Shown here: positions 1-7,710 of the stretch, in pieces
How positions within the stretch are numbered: position 1 is the first letter of the stretch
Layout of the letters: every line of letters begins with the position of its first letter
Assembly (NCBI RefSeq): GCF_044762745.1
Contig: NZ_JBIWEX010000018.1
Span: 1-64,000, forward strand
Source: Psychrobacillus sp044762745
Lineage (GTDB): Bacteria > Bacillota > Bacilli > Bacillales_A > Planococcaceae
DNA length: 64,000 nucleotides
Direction of reading: 5' to 3'
Translations under genes and position numbers: made by a program
The notes under the pieces: model-generated
The model's input: the letters and a program-made list of their open reading frames with translations, nothing else
Told to the model about the DNA's origin: nothing
The model's database searches: none

Positions 1-126
1 GTGAGACAGATGAAACTTCACAACGCACGCGTAGCGTCGGTGAAGGTTCATCGCTCACCCCGCGGAAAGCGTCCGCCCTGCAGCGGAAATCCTAGCGGTA
101 AATTCTTTAAGACACATTATCTCTAT
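1..126. repeat. Dispersed MITE-like element, copy a (right arm only)
   Basis: This is the right arm of a dispersed element whose other copies lie at about 14549-15390, 35928-36256, 43135-43834 and 44677-45335. It holds the shared block GCGGAAAGCGTCCGCCCTGC at 62-81 and ends in GACACATTATCTCTAT (111-126), a variant of the terminal repeat GACGCATTATCCCTAT of copy e. The left part lies outside the window. About 70 bp beyond the terminus (to about 200) is also conserved after copies d and e, including a GCACTTGCGCTTTTGTTCT-like tail. The 72-codon open frame across it is not considered a gene. Confidence 0.75.
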
Positions 127-205
127 TATGTGCGACATTCCATTCATCGTTTCCATTTGCCATATTGGGGCAGAGACAGGCACTTGCGCTTTTGTTCTTA
201 TCTAT

Positions 206-234
206 TTGACGGAACTTGAAATAAAAGTTATAAT
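206..234 (+). promoter_or_regulatory. Sigma-A promoter of the marR-nitroreductase operon
   Basis: A -35 box TTGACG (206-211) is separated by exactly 17 bp from a perfect -10 box TATAAT (229-234), 48 bp before the GTG start of the MarR gene. It is one of the best sigma-A promoters in the window. Confidence 0.8.
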
Positions 235-251
235 ATCTTTAATTTGAGATA
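234..251. promoter_or_regulatory. Putative MhqR-type operator
   Basis: The 18-bp imperfect inverted repeat TATCTTTAATTTGAGATA begins at the last base of the -10 box and covers the expected transcription start. It agrees at 15 of 18 positions with the B. subtilis MhqR operator as I recall it (TATCTCGAATTCGAGATA). The position suggests autorepression by the MarR protein encoded just downstream. A related site lies at 58674-58691. Confidence 0.55.
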
Positions 252-282
252 ATTAAATTCAAGTGAAAAGGGAGGGGTCCTT

Positions 283-705
283 GTGGCGGGAAATTTATCA
301 TTAAAATCCTTTATTGTATTGATGAAAGCTGCCAAAGTAGTACAGGAGCGGTCAAAGAAAGACATTAGTAATTATAACATGCATACTTCCGAATTTATGG
401 TGTTAGAAGCATTATACAGCAAAGGAAAACAAACAGTTCGGCAAATTTCAGATGCAGTACTTATTAACTCAGGATCGATCACATATGTTATGGATAAATT
501 AGTGGCTAAGGGCTTACTAGAAAGAATTGACTGCAAAGAAGATCGTCGCGTTGTATATATTCAACTTACGGAAGATGGAAAATTATTAATGGATGAGATT
601 TTTCCAAAGCATCAATTAGTAATTGAAGAAATTTTCTCCTGCATTACAGATCAGGAAAAAGAAGTATTTATCGACTTATTAAAAAGAGTGGGAAAGAAGG
701 AGTAG
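283..705 (+). CDS. MarR-family repressor, MhqR-like
   Basis: This 140-residue protein is a typical MarR-family winged-helix regulator. A helical dimerisation N-terminus is followed by a wHTH at about residues 30-100, with a wing containing DRRVVYIQL, and then C-terminal helices. MhqR of B. subtilis is a thiol/quinone-responsive MarR protein that represses mhqNOP and azoR2, and the sequence resembles it by eye (SITYVMDKL, DEIFPKH). The GTG start at 283 follows GGAGGGG with 5 bp spacing. The next gene, an MhqN-like nitroreductase, begins 3 bp after the stop, so the two form an operon. A likely autoregulatory operator lies at 234-251. One cysteine is visible in the wing region (IDCKED) and another near the C-terminus (FSCITD), so a redox-sensing role is possible but unproven. 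Confidence 0.85.
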   Translation: MAGNLSLKSFIVLMKAAKVVQERSKKDISNYNMHTSEFMVLEALYSKGKQTVRQISDAVLINSGSITYVMDKLVAKGLLERIDCKEDRRVVYIQLTEDGKLLMDEIFPKHQLVIEEIFSCITDQEKEVFIDLLKRVGKKE

Positions 706-708
706 GCA

Positions 709-1329
709 TTGACGGAGTTTAGAGAATTAATAGAAGCACGTCGCTCGGCAAGTAACTTTTTAAAAGAAAACCCAATTCCGCAAAAAGATTTAAATGAAAT
801 ATTTGAAATGGTAAAGCTGGCTCCATCTGCATTCAATCTTCAACATTCAAAGTATATAGTAGTCACAAACCCGGAAGTAAAGGAACAAATACGCTCTGCT
901 GCAAATGGGCAATATAAAGTACATTCCGCTTCAGCTGTCATTATCGTGCTTGGAGACAAACTAGCGTATAAAAACACGGCAGCTATTAATGAAGGCTTGC
1001 TCATGCTTGGAATCGTCAATAAACAAGAATATGATTTTATGGTAGAAGATACCGTTTCGTTGTATGAAACAAGAGGGGAAAGCTTCCAACGGGACGAAGC
1101 CATTCGAAATGCTTCCCTTTCCGCAATGATGTTCATGCTCGTAGCGAAAGAAAAAGGCTGGGATACTTGTCCGATGATTGGCTTCGATCCAGCCAAAGTG
1201 AAGGATATATTAAATATAAGTGATCAATATGAGCCTGCATTAATGATTACGATTGGTAAAGAAAAGATAGAAAGTAGAAAACCAAGAGGCTACCGTAAAC
1301 CAATTAGTGAATTCGTATCTTTTATTTAG
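709..1329 (+). CDS. mhqN: NAD(P)H nitroreductase, MhqN-like
   Basis: This 206-residue flavoprotein of the nitroreductase superfamily is expected to bind FMN and reduce nitro or quinone compounds with NAD(P)H. The N-terminal ARRSASNF motif, the LAPSAFNLQHSKY segment and the C-terminal SRKPRGYRKP match B. subtilis MhqN closely, as I recall that sequence. Quinone detoxification is the inferred role. The start is TTG at 709, six bases after AAGGAG, and the gene is tightly coupled to the upstream MarR gene. Regulation by that MarR protein is inferred from operon structure. I see no internal defect, and the length is normal for the family. Confidence 0.88.
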   Translation: MTEFRELIEARRSASNFLKENPIPQKDLNEIFEMVKLAPSAFNLQHSKYIVVTNPEVKEQIRSAANGQYKVHSASAVIIVLGDKLAYKNTAAINEGLLMLGIVNKQEYDFMVEDTVSLYETRGESFQRDEAIRNASLSAMMFMLVAKEKGWDTCPMIGFDPAKVKDILNISDQYEPALMITIGKEKIESRKPRGYRKPISEFVSFI

Positions 1330-1380
1330 ATAGACAGGAGTAATAATTCTTTCATCATAAGGAAAGGAAGCGAAGATGCA

Positions 1381-2664
1381 TTGAATACACTAAATAACAT
1401 GAAATCCAATCCTACCTTAGAGGAATATTTATTAATCTGGGAAAATACAAATGATGCCATTTTTATTTTGCGAAAAGATGGTGCAATTGTACAAGCTAAT
1501 CCTGCTTTCACCAAAATATTGGGCTGGTCTTTAGATGAGGTAGTAAACTTGTCGGATATTCCTTTTTTTGAGGACGATTTTACTTCAAAAGACCATGAGA
1601 AACAGCTCGACCTATTAAGAAGCGGAGAAAGCATTCCTTATTTTGAAACGAAAAGAAAGCATAAAAATGGCCAGACCAAGGATATTCTAGCATCCTACCG
1701 AGCGATAAATAAAAAGGATATACTGGCAGTTGCTATGTATAAAGATATTACGGAGGAAAAGAAAACACAGCGCATGCTTCGATTAGCCGAAAATTGCTAT
1801 CAAACATTAGTCGAATATTCCCCCGATGCTATTATCGTTCAAAGTAGTGGCAAAATCGCTTTTGTTAACCCTGAAGCACTTCATATTATGGGAGCAAGGA
1901 AAGACACGGAAATAATAGGAACGTCCCTATTGGATTATATGGATGTAGAGGACATGGATGGCGAAAGTGAATTGATTAGGCTATTTCAACAAGAAGAAAT
2001 GCTCAAAATAGAGCCGACCATTCAACGATTGAAACGGTTGGACGGGACGGGCATTTGGGTTGAAATCATTGCAATTCCAGTAGAGTTTGAAGGAGAAATG
2101 GTCATTCAAGCAATCGTTCGGGATGTTACTGTAAGGAAGTATTACGAAGACCAATTAACGTATATGGCAACCCATGATCCAATGACGGGTGTAGTGAACA
2201 GAAGCACATTCATGGAAGAGTTGGATAAAAGAATAGAAGAAGCAAAAGTGACAAAAGAAATGCTCGCTTTATTATTTCTTGATTTGGATAAGTTCAAAGA
2301 GGTAAATGATACACTAGGTCACGGAATAGGGGATACTCTGCTTATTCAGTTTGCAAAAAGGATGAAAGAAAATGTTCGACATGAAGATATAATTGGAAGA
2401 ATCGGTGGAGATGAGTTTCTAATTTTATTAAAGGATATAGATAAGAACAAGATGAATCATATTATGAAGAGGATGCATGCTAATTTTAACGAGCCATATG
2501 TAATCGGTGGGAAGGAAATTATTGCTACATCCAGTATGGGTGTTGCATTGTATCCTGAAGACGCTATTAGTTCGGATAAATTAATGCGTTTTGCGGATGA
2601 AGCACTTTATAAGGCAAAAGAATTGCGGAATCATTTTCAATACTTCAATAAAAAACCTCAGTAG
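1381..2664 (+). CDS. Sensor diguanylate cyclase (PAS-PAS-GGDEF)
   Basis: This 427-residue cytosolic protein has two PAS domains (about residues 13-125 and 130-245) and a C-terminal GGDEF domain (about 255-420) that should make cyclic di-GMP from two GTP. The signature GGDEF is intact at residues 342-346. An inhibitory-site motif RHED sits exactly five residues upstream, so product inhibition is likely. There are no membrane segments, so the PAS domains probably sense an internal ligand or redox state. The start is TTG at 1381, ten bases after GGAAAGGAAG. The ATG six bases upstream runs straight into a stop. The gene ends inside a strong terminator hairpin. A matching PAS-GGDEF-EAL protein lies at 20310-22325. 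Confidence 0.88.
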   Translation: MNTLNNMKSNPTLEEYLLIWENTNDAIFILRKDGAIVQANPAFTKILGWSLDEVVNLSDIPFFEDDFTSKDHEKQLDLLRSGESIPYFETKRKHKNGQTKDILASYRAINKKDILAVAMYKDITEEKKTQRMLRLAENCYQTLVEYSPDAIIVQSSGKIAFVNPEALHIMGARKDTEIIGTSLLDYMDVEDMDGESELIRLFQQEEMLKIEPTIQRLKRLDGTGIWVEIIAIPVEFEGEMVIQAIVRDVTVRKYYEDQLTYMATHDPMTGVVNRSTFMEELDKRIEEAKVTKEMLALLFLDLDKFKEVNDTLGHGIGDTLLIQFAKRMKENVRHEDIIGRIGGDEFLILLKDIDKNKMNHIMKRMHANFNEPYVIGGKEIIATSSMGVALYPEDAISSDKLMRFADEALYKAKELRNHFQYFNKKPQ

Positions 2665-2703
2665 ACTGAATACATTTGTATTCGGACTACTGAGGTTTTG
2701 TCA
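2652..2703. terminator. Bidirectional intrinsic terminator
   Basis: CCTCAGTAG (2656-2664) pairs with CTACTGAGG (2687-2695), and an inner GAATAC/GTATTC stem adds to it. The hairpin has a T-run on one side and an A-run on the other, so it can stop both the PAS-GGDEF gene and the convergent small gene. The stop codon of the former lies in the stem. Confidence 0.85.
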
Positions 2704-2720
2704 TTTCTTTTAACTTATCG

Positions 2721-3023
2721 CTATTCTTCTGCATGTCGCCATTCTATTTCTTCCCCTGTTTTCGGAGAAGTTAGAAAAACATCGCCTTTTACTAATGGCA
2801 TTTCATGTCCATTTGTATCGATATACGTACCAGATTCAGGTACTACTTCCCCCGTTTTATGCGTATGACCTTCCGCGTGTTTCCAAGACGTCGCCATTTC
2901 TGTTTGTGGACAGGAAGGGAATTTATCCCCTTTATAAAGTTTTTTCGTGATACCCTCTTCGCATGTATAATCTCCGGTTTCTTGCACAACGTCATCTGTT
3001 TGGTGTTCATACAAATTTTCCAT
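2721..3023 (-). CDS. Small protein with two tandem YjzC-like repeats
   Basis: This 100-residue hydrophilic protein consists of two copies of a roughly 45-residue unit. Each unit has a TG/SG-x-Y turn, a central KGD-x-F motif and a closing W-[KR]-HAE. The KGD.FP element resembles the small Bacillus YjzC-type proteins, but I do not claim a family assignment. No signal peptide, membrane segment or cysteine pair is present (one Cys in TCEEG, one in SCPQT). ATG at 3023 is preceded by GGAGGAA with 7 bp spacing. It is a single gene, convergent with the PAS-GGDEF gene and sharing its terminator. Function unknown. Confidence 0.75.
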   Translation of the reverse strand: MENLYEHQTDDVVQETGDYTCEEGITKKLYKGDKFPSCPQTEMATSWKHAEGHTHKTGEVVPESGTYIDTNGHEMPLVKGDVFLTSPKTGEEIEWRHAEE

Positions 3024-3181
3024 ATCATATTTCCTCCTTCACATATTAACGTACAGTAATTGTTTACCCGTCTATTAATCTTGCAAACATTGCAAAAATG
3101 ATTTAAATCTCTATGAAAGGGGTAATAGAATTAAAACACGCAATTATCAGTCAAATATACGTGCTGGTAGGAGGTGAAAAG

Positions 3182-3952
3182 ATGAGTAAAGGTTGGTTTG
3201 TGTTTTTATTAGGAATTAGTACATTGATAATGTACCCCTCTGAAGTACACGGGGAAGAGTCGGATAATGAAAAAAGAGGACTTCTTAGTGAATCGATTAC
3301 ACAGGTAGTCGAAAAAACAGAAATTATTACAGAAGAGGTCAACTCGACATTAGATAATACACTGTCAGTTGAGAAAATCGTAGAGATAACCACAGTCGTT
3401 GAACCAGCGGTAGGAATAGTGAAGAAAGTCGAAGAAAAGACAAGTCCAGTAGTCGCGCATGCGATTACAGAAGTACCTTCGACTACGGAATCCATCGTTT
3501 CAGAAGTAATGAACTTAGTAGATGAAACGGTAGAAATTGTTCCAGAGGTACCTATTGTTACACCTGTATTGACAGAAGTCATCGGTAGTGTAAAAAAGGT
3601 GACAAATAGTGTGGAAGAAGTAGTTGAGCAAGGAACGGACACAGTGCTAGCAGTAATTGATAAGAAAGATCTATTAATACCCGAAGAAAAAAGTCCAATT
3701 AGTACAAAGCAACTGGAGAAGGTGGAAGAACCGGGTAAGGTTGATACAGTACCTCAAGCGGAGGAAAATAAAGTACCGCAAAAGTATACTATTCCAACAG
3801 CTAAACCGGAAAAAGCAGTAACAGCTATAAAAGAATCTCCCCAACAAAATCAGCCTACTGTGGAAGAGAGTATAGAGATTGTAGAAAAAGAATTATTTGA
3901 AATTTCACATGTGAACCAAGAGAAAGCGATAAAAGGAAAAGTAGATGTATAA
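3182..3952 (+). CDS. Secreted acidic Val/Glu-rich protein (probably truncated)
   Basis: This 256-residue protein begins with a signal peptide (basic start, hydrophobic core, cleavage likely near residue 24-25 after HG). The rest is a low-complexity domain rich in Val, Glu, Thr and Ser with recurring VVE, VEEK and EIV segments. The start ATG at 3182 follows GGAGGTG; an open frame further upstream lacks a ribosome site. The frame stops at TAA 3950-3952 and then continues open to 4237, so the stop may be a nonsense mutation. No LPXTG signal is present in either part. It lies upstream of an LPXTG protein and a sortase, which suggests a surface role. I do not recognise a family. Confidence 0.7.
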   Translation: MSKGWFVFLLGISTLIMYPSEVHGEESDNEKRGLLSESITQVVEKTEIITEEVNSTLDNTLSVEKIVEITTVVEPAVGIVKKVEEKTSPVVAHAITEVPSTTESIVSEVMNLVDETVEIVPEVPIVTPVLTEVIGSVKKVTNSVEEVVEQGTDTVLAVIDKKDLLIPEEKSPISTKQLEKVEEPGKVDTVPQAEENKVPQKYTIPTAKPEKAVTAIKESPQQNQPTVEESIEIVEKELFEISHVNQEKAIKGKVDV

Positions 3953-4237
3953 AATTCAACAAACAAAGGTATGACCGTTTTACCGACGAATCCTGATAAA
4001 CAAAAGAAAAACGTTATTGTAACATCAATTCCTGTGACTTCAGCAAGTTATCCAAGTTCTTCATCAAATTCCGTACTAATGCAAAGTGGTGATATCCAAT
4101 TTGCTCTATTAGCAACGCAGGAGCCGATGAAGGAATTGGTCCGTAAAAAGTGGTATCACAAAAACCACTATGCGATTATTCAGTGGATTCATACTTCTTT
4201 GAGGAAACCACCGGAATTCACTCCTTTTTATACATGA
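3953..4237 (+). pseudogene. In-frame C-terminal remainder of the secreted protein
   Basis: Reading past TAA at 3950 in the same frame gives 94 more codons before the next stop. They include a Ser/Thr-rich stretch and a basic/aromatic tail (KKWYHKNHY, RKPPEFTPFY). The only internal ATG (3971) has no good ribosome site, which argues against an independent gene. The simplest reading is that a single substitution turned a sense codon into TAA and split a protein of about 351 residues. It could instead be untranslated DNA. Ten bases of A-rich sequence and GGAG then lead to the LPXTG gene at 4269. Confidence 0.5.
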
Positions 4238-4268
4238 TATAGATCATAATAAAAAGGAGAGAAAAAGT

Positions 4269-5903
4269 ATGAAAACTATTAGCAAAAATTTCGCTTGGAC
4301 TGTATTTGGTTTTTTTGTGTTAATGTTACTAACACCATCTTTGGCAGCAGCAGAGGAAAATGATTCTAACTTGCCGCTTCAGCTAGAGGTGAATGTATTG
4401 AATGATAACCCAGAAAAAGCTGCTATTTTGGATGTAGAAGTGAATGGTTTACTTGGAATTGACAAAATAGAAATGGAGATTCCAAATAGTAGTAATGAAG
4501 AAGGTAAAGCGGAAGAGAAACTCGTAAATCTATCCGTTACAGATAAAGAAATTAGTAATATGGAAGTCGATGTGCTTTCACAGAAAGAATCAGCTACATC
4601 AATTGAAAAAGCTGTAGTGGATATCACAACGGAAGACTTGGTAATTGTCGATGACGTAGATATGAAAGTATTGGCAAGTGGGGAAACTGCAACGGACACT
4701 ACTTATTCAAGTGAAGCGGCAGTAGTAGATGCAGAACTTGCACCAATTATTATAGCCGACCAAATAGAACTTGATGTACTTGCAGATAAAACGCATATAA
4801 CAAGTGGCGGCACACTACAAGAAATAACGGACATTGAAGAGGGGGTACATTTAGAGCTTACGAATGTACCAATAGTAAAAACTGCTCATATAGGAGTTTT
4901 AGAAAGTGAAACATCAATTTCTGATAAAGGATATATAGAAAATTCAAACCTGCTAAGTGTAGAAACGGAAGATGAAAATGATAATTCCTTATTGGATAAT
5001 CTAAAACTAGATGTCTTACCAATGAGCGATTCTAAGGAAGCGACTATAGAGAAAAGCAGCTATGCTGTTGCATCTCTCGAGACATCAGATGGTATATTAG
5101 GTGATTTGTCGGCAGATGTATTGCTATCAAGATCAGCTAGTATGGAAGATGCGTATATGATTGAAAGTGGTGTAGTCGAAGTAGTGAGCGATCAATTCCT
5201 AATTGCGGATCAAATGCATATTGGAATACTAGATCATCACGAAATGAATGTCGAGAATGAACATTATGGTAATGCGGGTGTATTGCAGTTAGATGTATTA
5301 TCTAATCAATTGAATCATTTGACTGTCGATGTACTGACAAACGATAATTACACAAATAGTGATGGTTCTCTTCAAATAAATCATGGTCTTTCCCTAGGCG
5401 CAGATAATGAGCTATTACAAAATACAAACATGAGAATTCTTGGGAGTCAAGAATTTGTTGCTGCTCAACCTACTATTAATCCAGAAGAACCGGTAGAGAA
5501 TTCAACTGAAAACGTAGTAGAAAGTACTGATGAAACTCCATGGAGAGATAAAGCTCCTGTGGAAGATGACACTCCTATGGAAAGTGAAATTCCAGGTCTT
5601 GTTAATGAAGGAGGAGAGGACGTTTACGCTGATGCAAGTGGAAGCGAGAACATGAGCGATGAGACAAATAAAAACACAGAAGTGATTGTAGACGATAACC
5701 AAAATGGAAATGCTTTAAATAATGAGGAGAATAAAGACGATGATAGTATATTTGGTAATCTGAATGATGTTTCATCTAATGGAAACAGAATGCAAGGAAC
5801 TTCCATGCTACCAAAAACGGGTGGATTTTTCGATGGTATGTTGCTAATTTTAGTAGCTGCTTGTCTTTTAGCAAGTGGATTCACACTACGTAAATTCGCA
5901 TAA
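4269..5903 (+). CDS. LPXTG cell-wall-anchored repeat protein
   Basis: This 544-residue protein has a signal peptide (residues 1-28, cleavage after AAAEE) and a C-terminal sorting signal: LPKTG at 514-518, a hydrophobic stretch, then a short basic tail RKFA. Sortase should cleave between T and G and link it to peptidoglycan. The body is acidic and carries about twelve short motifs of the form h-x-V/I-D/G-V-L (VNVL, VDVL, MKVL, LDVL, IGVL, IGIL, MRIL) spaced some 20-45 residues apart, suggesting a repetitive beta fold. The 120 residues before LPKTG are Asp/Glu/Asn-rich, probably a wall-spanning segment. The ribosome site is AAGGAGAG. A class D sortase follows 15 bp downstream and is its likely partner. 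Function unknown. Confidence 0.85.
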   Translation: MKTISKNFAWTVFGFFVLMLLTPSLAAAEENDSNLPLQLEVNVLNDNPEKAAILDVEVNGLLGIDKIEMEIPNSSNEEGKAEEKLVNLSVTDKEISNMEVDVLSQKESATSIEKAVVDITTEDLVIVDDVDMKVLASGETATDTTYSSEAAVVDAELAPIIIADQIELDVLADKTHITSGGTLQEITDIEEGVHLELTNVPIVKTAHIGVLESETSISDKGYIENSNLLSVETEDENDNSLLDNLKLDVLPMSDSKEATIEKSSYAVASLETSDGILGDLSADVLLSRSASMEDAYMIESGVVEVVSDQFLIADQMHIGILDHHEMNVENEHYGNAGVLQLDVLSNQLNHLTVDVLTNDNYTNSDGSLQINHGLSLGADNELLQNTNMRILGSQEFVAAQPTINPEEPVENSTENVVESTDETPWRDKAPVEDDTPMESEIPGLVNEGGEDVYADASGSENMSDETNKNTEVIVDDNQNGNALNNEENKDDDSIFGNLNDVSSNGNRMQGTSMLPKTGGFFDGMLLILVAACLLASGFTLRKFA

Positions 5904-5918
5904 AGGAGGCATACTATT

Positions 5919-6482
5919 ATGAAAAAGCTCATTGGAAATATGCTGATTTTAGTAGCTATTTCCATGTTAATCGTTGTTGGGCACGGAATGTTGAAAAACA
6001 AACAGCACCAAGAACAATTGATTCAATCCTTTGCTGGCATAAAAACAGAGGCTGCTACTAGTAAAGCGATAGAAGGATCAAATGAAGTGGCGGGCATTTT
6101 GAATATCGATTCTATTGATTTAAAAGCACCTGTTGTGAGAGGAGCAGCACCAGAAAAATTGAATAAAGCATTGGGAACTATTGACGGACTAGATGAACCG
6201 GGAACCGTAAATGGAACTACTGCGATTGCAGGCCATCAATCCCATATATTTGGACAGTTTTTCAATCGGTTGGACGAGCTACAAATAGGTGATCAATTTG
6301 AAATGGATACAATATCGGGAACTCTCCAATATGAAATATTTGATATAGTGGTTGTAAAGCCAGAAGATGTGGATATATTAAAAAGCCAAAAAGGCATTTC
6401 GCTTCTATCCTTGGTTACATGTTATCCAGAACGATCCAATCAGTTTAGACTAGTCGTTCAAGCAAAGCAAATTAATAATTGA
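5919..6482 (+). CDS. Class D sortase
   Basis: This 187-residue membrane-anchored transpeptidase has an N-terminal membrane segment (about 5-24) followed by a sortase beta-barrel. The catalytic set is complete: His106 in AGHQSH, Cys168 in LVTCYP and Arg177 in SNQFR. The TCYP context and the lack of a C-terminal transmembrane segment fit class D sortases of Bacillus (YhcS-type). It lies directly after the LPKTG protein with its own AAAGGAGG ribosome site, so it is likely dedicated to that substrate. A strong hairpin follows. Length is normal and no defect was seen. Confidence 0.9.
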   Translation: MKKLIGNMLILVAISMLIVVGHGMLKNKQHQEQLIQSFAGIKTEAATSKAIEGSNEVAGILNIDSIDLKAPVVRGAAPEKLNKALGTIDGLDEPGTVNGTTAIAGHQSHIFGQFFNRLDELQIGDQFEMDTISGTLQYEIFDIVVVKPEDVDILKSQKGISLLSLVTCYPERSNQFRLVVQAKQINN

Positions 6483-6491
6483 TTTACTAAT

Positions 6492-6534
6492 AAAACCCAA
6501 GCAGAAAATAGCCCATTATTCTGCTTGGGTTTTT
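6492..6534. terminator. Bidirectional intrinsic terminator
   Basis: A 15-bp stem (AAAACCCAAGCAGAA / TTCTGCTTGGGTTTT) has T-rich flanks on both sides. It ends the sortase transcript and, on the minus strand, can end the methionine operon about 70 bp after its last stop codon. Confidence 0.85.
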
Positions 6535-6602
6535 AGTTGCACTTACTATGGAATTGGCTGCCTTATTATCCAGTACAGTAGCTCTTTGCTAATTTTAGGA
6601 GG

Positions 6603-7709
6603 TTAATTCCAAACATTCTCAGCAATTTTCACTACATGGCGAACTTTTTCCCATTGTTCATCTTCTGTTAAAATATTTCCTTCCTCCGTCGAAGAAAAAC
6701 CACATTGTGGACTTAAGCAAAGTTGCTCAAGTGGAGCATACTTAGTAGCTTCTTCAATTCTTGCTTTCACTTCATCTGCGTTTTCAAGTAGCCCATGCTT
6801 CGAAGTGATCAATCCTAAGACGATATATAAATCAGGACGGCTAATGTGACGAAGCGGTTCAAAGTCTCCAGAGCGTTCATCATCAAACTCTAGAAATAAA
6901 CCATCTACATCTAACCCGCCAAAAATAGTTTTCGAAACAAGTTCATAGCTTCCGCTTGTAATATAAGTAGAACGGAAATTCCCACGACAAATATGCATCG
7001 TGACAAGCATATCATTCGGTCTTTTCGCAATCGATTCATTAATCGCACGTGCAGACAGTTTTAACGCTTCCTCTACATTCAATCCTCTTTCTTTCAGTCC
7101 AACAATTCCTTCTTCCGAGAAAGAAGTTGCCCATGATGTATCATCAATTTGAAGATAGCGACAGCCTTCATCATACAGTGCTTGAATAAACCCTTGGTAA
7201 GCAGTGATTAAATCATTAAATAATTCCTCATCGCTACCGTAAACTCCATCTTCAATCGTTGCTCTGTAGAAAAGCATATTCGGACTTGGTATTGTGAATT
7301 TAGCAACAGCGTCACCAGCCACACTTTGCAAAAACTTGAAGTGATCAGTCATGTAGTGCGTACTGAATCCTATTTTTCCAGTTACTTTAATGCCATGTGC
7401 TCTAGTTTGGACACCTTTAAACGAAAGTCCTTTGTCTGTTTCATAAAATTCGACACCGTCTAAGCCGCCGAGAAAGTCAAAATGCCACCATTTACGACGG
7501 AATTCCCCATCGGTTACTGATTGTAGACCAGCTTCTTTTTGTTTAGCAACAAGCTTCGTAATTTCTTCGTCTTCAATTTGTTTTAGTTGATCTGCAGTGA
7601 TTTCATTATTTTCAAATTGTGCACGTGCTTTTTTTAATCGTGCTGGACGTAAAAAACTTCCTACTTGATCTGCTCGAAATGGCGCTTTTTGAACTAATTG
7701 TTTTGTCAT
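6603..7709 (-). CDS. MetE C-terminal-domain protein (YxjG/YxjH family)
   Basis: This 368-residue protein matches the catalytic C-terminal half of cobalamin-independent methionine synthase, as in B. subtilis YxjG/YxjH. Zinc-ligand candidates are visible: His and Cys in MHICRGN, a Glu in LEFDDE and Cys in LSPQCGFSS. Short forms of this kind lack the N-terminal methyltetrahydrofolate domain, so the methyl donor is uncertain. The probable start is ATG 7709, one base after the metC stop; a TTG four codons earlier overlaps metC. It is the last gene of the S-box-controlled metI-metC operon, which supports a role in methionine supply or recycling. Confidence 0.85.
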   Translation of the reverse strand: MTKQLVQKAPFRADQVGSFLRPARLKKARAQFENNEITADQLKQIEDEEITKLVAKQKEAGLQSVTDGEFRRKWWHFDFLGGLDGVEFYETDKGLSFKGVQTRAHGIKVTGKIGFSTHYMTDHFKFLQSVAGDAVAKFTIPSPNMLFYRATIEDGVYGSDEELFNDLITAYQGFIQALYDEGCRYLQIDDTSWATSFSEEGIVGLKERGLNVEEALKLSARAINESIAKRPNDMLVTMHICRGNFRSTYITSGSYELVSKTIFGGLDVDGLFLEFDDERSGDFEPLRHISRPDLYIVLGLITSKHGLLENADEVKARIEEATKYAPLEQLCLSPQCGFSSTEEGNILTEDEQWEKVRHVVKIAENVWN

Positions 7710-7710
7710 G

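Noticed and set aside
1..219. A 72-codon open frame at the window start
   Set aside because: It lies wholly in the dispersed element arm and its flank, is in different frames in the other copies, and has no ribosome site.
3151..3642. A 163-codon antisense frame opposite the Val/Glu-rich gene
   Set aside because: It is produced by the biased codons of the low-complexity gene on the plus strand (Ser/Thr-rich shadow).
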